Positions 7,160 to 13,130 of a stretch of DNA of 13,130 nt are shown here, piece by piece. The stretch is from Bordetella parapertussis (GTDB lineage Bacteria; Pseudomonadota; Gammaproteobacteria; Burkholderiales; Burkholderiaceae). Location: the NCBI GenBank assembly GCA_945901665.1, contig CAMDLJ010000038.1, forward strand, positions 1 through 13,130, in the 5' to 3' direction. How positions within the stretch are numbered: position 1 is the stretch's first letter; every line of letters starts with the position of its first letter. The notes beneath the pieces are model-generated. The model did not search any database. It saw only the letters and a program-made list of their open reading frames with translations, and had not been told where the DNA came from. The position numbers and the translations under genes were made by a program.

Positions 7160-8203
7160 TCAAGCTTTGATGCCATTTGCGTCTGTTGACTTGTCTGCCA
7201 ACCAAAATCGACTGGGACTCAAAGCACGCTCCACAGCCCCATTCTTTTCATGCACTGTCGCGGTATGGGTAAGCCATGCGGTCAATCCCAAACGGGGCCC
7301 TTGAGCGCCCAATCCAGCCGGTTTGAAATGTCGGCTCTTGAGGTGTATTTGCAAACAAATTCGGTAATTGGAAGATTGATGCTGATGGACCAACCATTTG
7401 AGTTTGCGATGAAAGCTTTCGCCAGGCAAAAGTTTTTGATATGACTGTGGCGTGAGGTTTTTGGCTTGCAGCAATATGGCAGCTCCCTGGTGCCATGCCT
7501 TGATGCCCAATGTGGCATTGACACCCAACTGTGCGGCGGTTCTATTTTTTGCACCCCTGCCCAACAAAGCCTGCTCTGAAGGGTCAATCTGAAGCCACTC
7601 CCCAAAAAATTGTTGCGCTTCAAAGCGAATGCCCAATCGATCTTGCAACATGGCCAACAATGAACTCATGGACCTAGGAGCCGCCCCCATGAAAGAAGCA
7701 TGCTTGAGCCAAATGGCCTCTTCATTGACGCCCTTTTTTGCTCTGAATCCCAAACTGGCCGATGCATCTACAAAACGCAACAAGGGCATGTCGACCAAGT
7801 GGCGCGCACCCAAAGAAAGGTGATACTTTTGCTTGGCTTGGAACAAAAGATGCAGTAACCGATGGTTAAACACATCCATAAAATCAACCGGCGCATGATC
7901 CTTATTGCGACGACTGGCCAAAAGCATTTCAGTGAAGACCAGTGGCAGTGGCCCGCGCGACCCAGCCAAACACATCAAAGAGGTATATACCTGGTAGGCC
8001 CCGGAATCATCAGGCCGGATGGACTGGATATCTCCGGCAGGAAAGCCAAGTGTGATGTCAGACTTAAAACGGACAGGGTGGTCACTGGGGCCCCAATTTG
8101 CTTTTTCACTCCGCTCCTTTGCGATGCGCTCGAGCAAACTGGCGGCCTGGAAAAGACCAAATTGAAATGGGTCTTGCTTGAGTTGGGTGATCAAATCAGA
8201 CAT
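7160..8203 (-). CDS. tssG: T6SS baseplate protein TssG
   Basis: A 347-residue component of the TssE-F-G baseplate wedge in the cytoplasm, which anchors the sheath and surrounds the VgrG hub. The N-terminus SDLITQLKQDPFQFGLFQAASLLE and the following VRFKSDITLGFPAGDI are the usual opening of the TssG family (COG3520). Further family-like segments are GSRGPLPLVFTEML and DFMDVFNHRLLHLLF. The ORF can be extended upstream to a TTG at 8227, but ATG at 8203-8201 gives the family-type N-terminus and has an AGG element 6-7 nt upstream, so I use it. It overlaps the end of tssF by 13 nt, a sign of translational coupling. Length is normal for the family. Confidence 0.94.
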   Translation of the reverse strand: MSDLITQLKQDPFQFGLFQAASLLERIAKERSEKANWGPSDHPVRFKSDITLGFPAGDIQSIRPDDSGAYQVYTSLMCLAGSRGPLPLVFTEMLLASRRNKDHAPVDFMDVFNHRLLHLLFQAKQKYHLSLGARHLVDMPLLRFVDASASLGFRAKKGVNEEAIWLKHASFMGAAPRSMSSLLAMLQDRLGIRFEAQQFFGEWLQIDPSEQALLGRGAKNRTAAQLGVNATLGIKAWHQGAAILLQAKNLTPQSYQKLLPGESFHRKLKWLVHQHQSSNYRICLQIHLKSRHFKPAGLGAQGPRLGLTAWLTHTATVHEKNGAVERALSPSRFWLADKSTDANGIKA

Positions 8204-9954
8204 TGCCAACCTGCCATGGGTGACCAAAGGCGATGCACTTCACCATTGCGCATCAATCCCAATCGGGTGTAGGAATTGGCAGTTGTATAGAGCGCAAAAA
8301 ATCGAGCCAGCACGCCAGCGAAAATAAGCGTTGAGCCACCTACAAATGCCTCTTCATCCAAATCCAACCATATGTCATTTCCAACACAGTGGCCTCGCCA
8401 GGTTTCACGGCCAATTCTGGCAATCGAAGGTTTTGCACGCAGTGACTTGATGCCTCTGACCTGACTTTGATTTTTTGCCGCTTCACCCGCAAACAAAAAA
8501 AGCAACTGCCGTAATTTATCAGCGCCAGTGTCGTCTTCAATCAAAGAGTGGTGGTTCAGCCTGAGGATTTCTATCAGTGAAAAAACCGATTTTGATGAGG
8601 TCAGTGCATCCCTTTGAGACACCGGCTCGTACAAATTACTGACTTGAATACTGGAGGATATCGACTCACCAATCAATCGAGCGCCTGAGGGCACCAACTC
8701 AGCCATTTTTCGATTGGTACACATCAGCTTTGCAAACAAAACAGGCTCGGCAGGCGTTTTACTGATGTTGGTCCGATCCACGAAGCTGATGAAAACATCT
8801 GAGCCACTCATGCCAGGCCTCAGGGACTGCTCTCGGCGCGATGTCCAGTACATCTCCTGGCCCCCATCGGTGAAACGCTCGGCAGCAAACAAGTTGGAAA
8901 CCACCTGGGGTTGCTCTGCTTCTGGATCAGAGGCGATCACCGCTTCAATCGAGTGAATTTCATGTGAAGTTTCTTTGTGATGATCTGGCACCAATAAATA
9001 CTCGTGATCACGCCGCTCAAAGGTGATGGGTTCACTTGTTTTCGGAAATAAATTGATGATGGGCACACAACCAATCTTGAAAGTATTTTTATTGACCGAG
9101 GCCAGCACTTTGACAGCGGATTTAAAGGCAAATTTGATTGTGAATCCATTGCCGTGACCCAAGCGCCCAGCCAATCCCTTGAGATCAAAAAATAAAAACT
9201 TGGCAGGGAAAGAAAAATACTCCTGCAACAAGTTGTAGGCGGGATGGATATTTCCTACGGATGGCAACACCTGATCCTCTGGCGCGTACCCCACTTCAAC
9301 CAATTGTTTCAGTGCAATCTCTGCCAAACGTTTGCCCTTTGGATCTGCAATTTCAATGCGTTCCAGATTGGCCACCAACATATCATGCAAGGGCATGGTG
9401 GTCATGAAGTCTCCACTGAGGTGCAAGCGCAAAGAGTCCAATTTAAGCTCAGCAACATCGACGCCGGCATGGGTTGCAAAATTCAAGCAAAGTATTCGAT
9501 TGTCCTCAAGGGATGTCTGCACGATGCTCAATGGCCACAACTCAGTGTCCCAAGATGTTTGAAAACGACAGGTATGACCGGACGATGCTGCCGCTTGTAG
9601 CATGGTTTCGCGCGGCACTTTCAAGCCAGCCATGACTTTGCCCTGCGTGGCATCCAACTGCATATGCACCACGCTCATAGAGGGTGAGGGTTGGGTCAAA
9701 TTAGGACATATATTTTCCAAAACTGCCATGGCAGCCATTGGAAATTCGCGGTCAATTTCACGTTGAACACGGGCTGTCAAAAAAGCAAAAGACTCCAAGA
9801 GTCTTTCTGTATGCGGATCTTTGGATTCCGAGCCATTGAAAGACAAACGTTGTGCAACCTTCGGATAGCGTTGCGCAAAATGATCGCCACTCTCACGCAG
9901 GTATGACATTTCCCGGCGGTAGTAGTCAACCAAATCGTCTTGAAGGTTCACCAT
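8191..9954 (-). CDS. tssF: T6SS baseplate protein TssF
   Basis: A 587-residue baseplate subunit (COG3519) that pairs with TssG to form the wedge around the spike. The N-terminal motif LVDYYRREMSYLRESGDHFA (8-27), continuing to RYPKVAQRL, is diagnostic. A second conserved stretch follows, DPHTERLLESFAFLTARVQREID, and a C-terminal segment GGSTLIFAGVLARFFALYTT followed by NSYTRL matches the family end. Length is in the usual range of about 580-620. The ATG at 9954-9952 lies 15 nt after the tssE stop; only a weak GAAG-like site precedes it. The last 13 nt overlap tssG. Confidence 0.96.
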   Translation of the reverse strand: MVNLQDDLVDYYRREMSYLRESGDHFAQRYPKVAQRLSFNGSESKDPHTERLLESFAFLTARVQREIDREFPMAAMAVLENICPNLTQPSPSMSVVHMQLDATQGKVMAGLKVPRETMLQAAASSGHTCRFQTSWDTELWPLSIVQTSLEDNRILCLNFATHAGVDVAELKLDSLRLHLSGDFMTTMPLHDMLVANLERIEIADPKGKRLAEIALKQLVEVGYAPEDQVLPSVGNIHPAYNLLQEYFSFPAKFLFFDLKGLAGRLGHGNGFTIKFAFKSAVKVLASVNKNTFKIGCVPIINLFPKTSEPITFERRDHEYLLVPDHHKETSHEIHSIEAVIASDPEAEQPQVVSNLFAAERFTDGGQEMYWTSRREQSLRPGMSGSDVFISFVDRTNISKTPAEPVLFAKLMCTNRKMAELVPSGARLIGESISSSIQVSNLYEPVSQRDALTSSKSVFSLIEILRLNHHSLIEDDTGADKLRQLLFLFAGEAAKNQSQVRGIKSLRAKPSIARIGRETWRGHCVGNDIWLDLDEEAFVGGSTLIFAGVLARFFALYTTANSYTRLGLMRNGEVHRLWSPMAGWQCLI

Positions 9955-9969
9955 GGGAAAGCCACTTCT

Positions 9970-10440
9970 TTAAACAGCTTCAGGCTGCACAACCAACTCC
10001 ACCTGACCTGGGTGAAGGTGAAAAGAGGGTGCAAACCTCAAAGTTTGTTCACCAAATACCACTGCCGCCTGGATTTCCACCATCACCGACTTGATATCCA
10101 TGGGATTGGCCCTGGCCCTGACACGCACTTGCTTGAGCCTGGGCTCAAAAAGTTTGATCACGTGCTGAACCAGTTGCTCCATCTTGAGCAAGTCCGTTTT
10201 TGAGTTGGGTGATAAGGTATTGGTGGCCGGCAAGCCATAGTTCATCACATGGGCTTGGCAGTTTAGAAATTCATCAATTGTCAAATCACATCGCGTGTTG
10301 AGCAACCGAAACAAGTCCAATAGCAACGAGGACTGAAATCCCTTGGCATCCAAATGAATCCCATTGCCGATCGTAAAGTCAACACCACAAAGACGGTCAA
10401 ATAAAGGGGCTATGGAAGATGGGGCGGTTCGGGTTGACAT
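9970..10440 (-). CDS. tssE: T6SS baseplate protein TssE (gp25-like)
   Basis: A 156-residue gp25-like wedge protein that links the baseplate to the first sheath ring. The visible family motifs are LFDRL (13-17), DLFRLLNTR (42-50), the short YGLP element (68-71) and FEPRLKQVRVRA (98-109). The family is related to phage gp25, once called lysozyme-like, but it has a structural role. An in-frame TAA lies five codons upstream of ATG 10440-10438, so no longer start exists; a Shine-Dalgarno is not evident. It sits 58 nt after hcp, the longest gap in the window, and 15 nt before tssF. Confidence 0.93.
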   Translation of the reverse strand: MSTRTAPSSIAPLFDRLCGVDFTIGNGIHLDAKGFQSSLLLDLFRLLNTRCDLTIDEFLNCQAHVMNYGLPATNTLSPNSKTDLLKMEQLVQHVIKLFEPRLKQVRVRARANPMDIKSVMVEIQAAVVFGEQTLRFAPSFHLHPGQVELVVQPEAV

Positions 10441-10498
10441 GTCAAAATATTTTTAAACCAATGAACAACCCGCGAAACCACCCCTTGAGCCGCGGAGA

Positions 10499-10981
10499 TC
10501 AGTCAGATTTCATGGTTTCAAGATTCCAGTTCCACGTGGCGGTGCCCTTTTGCGTGGAATCGCTCTTTTGCTGGGTGTAGTCACACTGGATTTTGGTGAA
10601 ATTGATCGAGAAAGAGTCCGATGGAATACCACCACCACCCGACGTGCTGATGTTGGAGATCATCCCATTGGTCATGCTGTAGGTGAAAAAATTCATGTAG
10701 GTGCCATTTTCAACACGGCCCACATTCAATTTGATGGTGCCCAGTTTGCTGCCTTGGGTACATGCCTTGTACAAAGCGGTGGTCGACAAGTCAGACATTT
10801 TGGTGAAATTCAACTCGGACAAAATGGGTCGACCTGCGGTTCGCTCGGTTTTTGCACTGTCTTGCTGCAATGGAATGGAGGCACTGTGCGAAAAAGAACT
10901 GACAACAATTTTGTCGGCATAACCGGTGATGGTCGAGTTACCAGGAATGCTGTCAATGCACAAGATCAGGACGTCAGACAT
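10499..10981 (-). CDS. tssD: T6SS inner-tube protein Hcp (TssD)
   Basis: A 160-residue protein of the Hcp family. Hexamers stack into the tube that the sheath propels, and Hcp is itself secreted and can carry small effectors in its lumen. Family features are the start MSDVLILCIDSIPGNST, the strand KIVVSSFSHSAS, the loop RPILSELNFTKMSDLSTTALYKAC and the C-terminal strand FSINFTKIQCDYTQQ followed by a Trp-containing end (ATWNWNLE). There is no C-terminal effector extension. ATG at 10981-10979 has a clear GGAG site. The gene lies between tssC and tssE, as in many proteobacterial clusters, and is preceded by a strong hairpin that may set its expression apart from tssBC. Confidence 0.95.
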   Translation of the reverse strand: MSDVLILCIDSIPGNSTITGYADKIVVSSFSHSASIPLQQDSAKTERTAGRPILSELNFTKMSDLSTTALYKACTQGSKLGTIKLNVGRVENGTYMNFFTYSMTNGMISNISTSGGGGIPSDSFSINFTKIQCDYTQQKSDSTQKGTATWNWNLETMKSD

Positions 10982-10987
10982 TTAAAT

Positions 10988-10991
10988 CTCC
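10988..10991 (-). promoter_or_regulatory. Ribosome binding site of hcp
   Basis: The minus strand reads GGAG, 6 nt before the hcp ATG at 10981-10979. It follows closely on the U run of the tssC-hcp hairpin. Confidence 0.65.
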
Positions 10992-10996
10992 AAATT

Positions 10997-11026
10997 AAAA
11001 AAGGGCAAACCCGCAAAGCGGGTTTG
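10997..11026 (-). terminator. Hairpin plus U6 run between tssC and hcp (partial terminator or RNA-processing/stability element)
   Basis: A perfect 9-bp inverted repeat, CAAACCCGC / GCGGGTTTG, with a 3-nt loop spans 11006-11026. On the minus strand it is followed by CCC and then TTTTTT (11002-10997). It starts 9 nt after the tssC stop. The form is that of an intrinsic terminator, although three C residues separate stem and U run, which would weaken it. As the operon continues with hcp, a leaky terminator or a stem protecting or delimiting mRNA ends are both possible. Confidence 0.6.
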
Positions 11027-11035
11027 AAATCCACA

Positions 11036-12529
11036 TCAGGCAGCAGAGGCTGGCAACTCGGCGACCAATCGAATGGATGTGGTCAACTCTTCCATCTGAA
11101 AGTGTGGTCGCAAGAAAACCGTGGCTTGGTAAGCGCCTGGGCGGCCCGGCACCTCGACCACATCCACCCGGCCTTCTGCCAACGGGAATCTGGCTTTTTC
11201 ACCTTGGGTCGCGTTGGCATCGAGCAACACATATTGCGACAACCAAGTGTTGAGGTAACTCTCCACCGAGTCCTTGGTCTGGAAGCTGCCGATTTTGTCG
11301 CGCATGATCACCTTGAGGTAATGGGCAAAGCGCGAAGCAGCCAACACGTAGGGCAATCTTGACGACAAGGCCGCATTGGCATTGGCTGTGTCAAGGTTAT
11401 AAACGCGTGGCTTGTTGGTGGTCTGCCCACCAAAGAATGCGGCAAAGTCAGAGCCTTTGGAGTTGATGATGGAAATAAAGCCCAGATCATTGAGCTCTTT
11501 CTCGCGTCGATCTGTGATGGTCACTTCCGTCGGGCACTTCAACACGACATCGCCATCATCCGTCTTGAAGGTGTGTGCCGTCAGGCCGGAAACCTTTCCG
11601 CCGCCTTCCACGCCTCGAATCGCCGTGGTCCAGTTGTATTTGGCAAAAGCATCGGTGATGCGCAGACCCAACTGATAGCACGAGTTGCCCCAAAGGTATT
11701 TGGAGTGGTCGCGACCGTCAACATCCTCTTCGAAGTTGAAGCTGTCGACCGGTTTTGTCTTGGCGCCATAAGGCAAGCGAGCGGCATAGCGGGGCAAGAC
11801 CATGGAGACATAACGAGAATCCTCTGAGTCACGGAAACTGCGCCATGTGGTCAGCTCTGCACTTTCGAAAATTTTGGACAGGTCACGGGGCACCCCCAGA
11901 TCTGTGAATGACGTCATGTCAAACATGGTTGGTGCAACAGCCGTGATGAAGGGCGTGTGGGCAGCCGCCGCAACCTTAGATATGCGCTGCAACAGTGCCA
12001 TGTCTTGGGGATGGCGGCCAAAGTAATAGTCGCCAATCAACAAAGAGTAAGGATTGCCGCCAAAGGTGCCGTACTCTTCCTCGTACACCTTCTTGAACAA
12101 AACGCTCATGTCGTGGTCAACAGCTGTCTCCAAATCTTTGAGCAACTCTTTCTTGGTGACGTTCATCAACCGCAGCTTCAAGGTGGTGCTGGTTTCAGTG
12201 CCAAACACCATGTCGCGCAGGCCAATCCATGATGACTCAAGGGCTTGAAACTCTGGGTGATGCATGATGGCATTGAGTTGATCGGTCAAAATTTGATCGA
12301 TCTCAGCAATGCGCTCATTGATCATCGCAACCACGCCTTTGTCAGGCGCACTTTTCATGCCCTCGTCGAGGATTTGGGTGGCGAATTGACCGAGCAGCTT
12401 TTTGGCATACACGCTTTGCGACGGCTCTGCAGCCATTTTTCCTTCTTGGATGATTCGGTCCAAAAGGCTCAATTCATCGGTTTTTACCGCATCGGTGCTG
12501 ACATCTGAAGAAGATTTTTTAGTAGCCAT
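11036..12529 (-). CDS. tssC: T6SS contractile sheath large subunit TssC (VipB)
   Basis: A 497-residue protein that forms the cytoplasmic contractile sheath together with TssB. Diagnostic segments are HHPEFQALESSWIGLRDMVF (90-109), NPYSLLIGDYYFGRHPQDM (159-177), and the C-terminal part with SSRLPYVLAASRFAHYLKVI, SVESYLNTWLSQYV, and GRPGAYQATVFLRPHFQMEE just before the end. Length is typical for the family (about 490-500). ATG at 12529-12527 has a GGA-type site upstream. The gene follows tssB by 48 nt, and the two form the usual pair. Confidence 0.97.
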   Translation of the reverse strand: MATKKSSSDVSTDAVKTDELSLLDRIIQEGKMAAEPSQSVYAKKLLGQFATQILDEGMKSAPDKGVVAMINERIAEIDQILTDQLNAIMHHPEFQALESSWIGLRDMVFGTETSTTLKLRLMNVTKKELLKDLETAVDHDMSVLFKKVYEEEYGTFGGNPYSLLIGDYYFGRHPQDMALLQRISKVAAAAHTPFITAVAPTMFDMTSFTDLGVPRDLSKIFESAELTTWRSFRDSEDSRYVSMVLPRYAARLPYGAKTKPVDSFNFEEDVDGRDHSKYLWGNSCYQLGLRITDAFAKYNWTTAIRGVEGGGKVSGLTAHTFKTDDGDVVLKCPTEVTITDRREKELNDLGFISIINSKGSDFAAFFGGQTTNKPRVYNLDTANANAALSSRLPYVLAASRFAHYLKVIMRDKIGSFQTKDSVESYLNTWLSQYVLLDANATQGEKARFPLAEGRVDVVEVPGRPGAYQATVFLRPHFQMEELTTSIRLVAELPASAA

Positions 12530-12577
12530 TGTTCGTTCCGTTTTCTAAAACCATTGAAGGGGTTATTTGTCTGCGGG

Positions 12578-13099
12578 TTAAGCAGCGGCTTCGGTGGCTT
12601 CCCCATCCGACGCCTCGGTGGAACCCTTCAACTGCTTGAGGTCTTCTGTGTTTTGCAGAATGTTTTCAAGCAACGCATCCAGCTCATCGTTGCCGTCGAG
12701 TTTGCCCAACAGGTCACGCAGTTGTTGGCGGGCCTCCAGCAAACGGGCCAATCGGGGGATCTGATTCACAATGGACTCAGGCTCAAATTGGTCAATTTGG
12801 TTGAAATGAAGCTCTACTTTGAGGTTGCCCTCACCCTTCAAGGTGTCTGGAACAGAAATGTCCAGTCGCGGCGCAATTTTGGTCATCACATCATTGAAAT
12901 TGTCGCGATCAATTTCAACGAACCGACGTTCTTTGAACTTGGGCAGAGGGCTCTCAGGCTGACCCGATAGATCTGCCATCAGCCCAACAACCAAAGGCAA
13001 CTCCTTTTTCTCAAACGCATTGCCAATTTCGACGTCATAGGTAATTTGTACCCGCGGAGGACGATTGCGACCCACCCATTTCTGCAAACTATCAGACAT
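12578..13099 (-). CDS. tssB: T6SS contractile sheath small subunit TssB (VipA)
   Basis: A 173-residue partner of TssC in the sheath; its C-terminal helices help build the sheath surface on which ClpV acts. Family motifs are RPPRVQITYDVE (13-24), LPLVVGLMADLSG (34-46), KFKERRFVEIDRDNFNDV (54-71) and IAPRLDISVP. The C-terminus is low-complexity (Glu/Ala/Thr/Ser-rich), ending EATEAAA. Start ATG 13099-13097 has a GAGG site 7 nt upstream. Only 31 bases precede the gene in the window, so the promoter or upstream T6SS genes cannot be seen. Confidence 0.96.
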   Translation of the reverse strand: MSDSLQKWVGRNRPPRVQITYDVEIGNAFEKKELPLVVGLMADLSGQPESPLPKFKERRFVEIDRDNFNDVMTKIAPRLDISVPDTLKGEGNLKVELHFNQIDQFEPESIVNQIPRLARLLEARQQLRDLLGKLDGNDELDALLENILQNTEDLKQLKGSTEASDGEATEAAA

Positions 13100-13106
13100 T
13101 TATGAA

Positions 13107-13110
13107 CCTC
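13107..13110 (-). promoter_or_regulatory. Ribosome binding site of tssB
   Basis: The minus strand reads GAGG, 7 nt before the ATG at 13099-13097. It supports this start for the first gene of the visible operon. Confidence 0.65.
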
Positions 13111-13130
13111 ATGAAAAGTGCTAAGGAAAA

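Noticed and set aside
8204..8227. Longer TssG start at TTG 8227
   Set aside because: It would add eight residues that are not family-like and lengthen the overlap with tssF. ATG 8203 has an AGG element at suitable spacing.
10441..10498. Possible promoter or terminator in the hcp-tssE gap
   Set aside because: There is an AT-rich stretch near tssE and a 5-bp CCGCG/CGCGG pairing with a 16-nt loop, but no -35/-10 pair at good spacing and no U run directly after a stem.
10550..11362. A 270-codon plus-strand ORF antisense to hcp and the end of tssC
   Set aside because: It lies wholly opposite strongly recognised T6SS genes, crosses their intergenic hairpin and has no recognisable family features.
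12530..12577. Possible hairpin AACC/GGTT between tssB and tssC
   Set aside because: A 4-bp stem with an 8-nt loop is expected by chance and has no terminator-like tail.

Overview
The window carries the sheath, tube, baseplate, recycling-ATPase and spike part of a type VI secretion system (T6SS), followed by a short accessory set. Every supported gene lies on the minus strand, so the biological reading order runs from position 13130 down to 1. Base composition is moderate (about 47-48% GC in the lines I counted). The tssBCDEFGHI order fits a Gram-negative proteobacterium. The style of the ClpV N-terminus and of the accessory genes makes a betaproteobacterium (Burkholderiales-like) my best guess, but I cannot identify the species from sequence alone.

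Layout in transcription order: tssB (13099-12578) and tssC (12529-11036) encode the contractile sheath. After a 9-bp hairpin with a downstream U run comes tssD/hcp (10981-10499), the inner tube. Then follow tssE (10440-9970), tssF (9954-8191) and tssG (8203-7160), encoding the baseplate; tssH/clpV (7135-4430), the sheath-disassembling AAA+ ATPase; and tssI/vgrG (4433-2418), the spike. Downstream are a MORN/YwqK-type repeat protein (2403-1675), a DUF4280 PAAR-like spike-tip protein (1675-1289), an 83-residue single-helix membrane protein (1279-1028), a family 3 periplasmic solute-binding protein with a twin-arginine-like leader (1012-146), and the first 45 codons of a hydrophobic protein that looks like a cation:dicarboxylate/amino-acid symporter (137 to beyond position 1).

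Intergenic gaps are 0-58 nt and several genes overlap (tssF/tssG 13 nt, tssH/tssI 4 nt, MORN/DUF4280 1 nt), which argues for one long transcript. No gene-free stretch exceeds 300 nt. I recognised no convincing promoter inside the window. The membrane-complex genes (tssJ, tssK, tssL, tssM) and tssA are absent and probably lie beyond one or both edges.

The core T6SS is conventional. The less explained part is the tail of the operon. It has a spike (VgrG with an octapeptide-repeat tail), a chaperone- or adaptor-like repeat protein and a methionine-rich, histidine-free PAAR-like tip, but no recognisable toxin or immunity domain. It then runs into what looks like a solute-binding protein plus symporter uptake pair.
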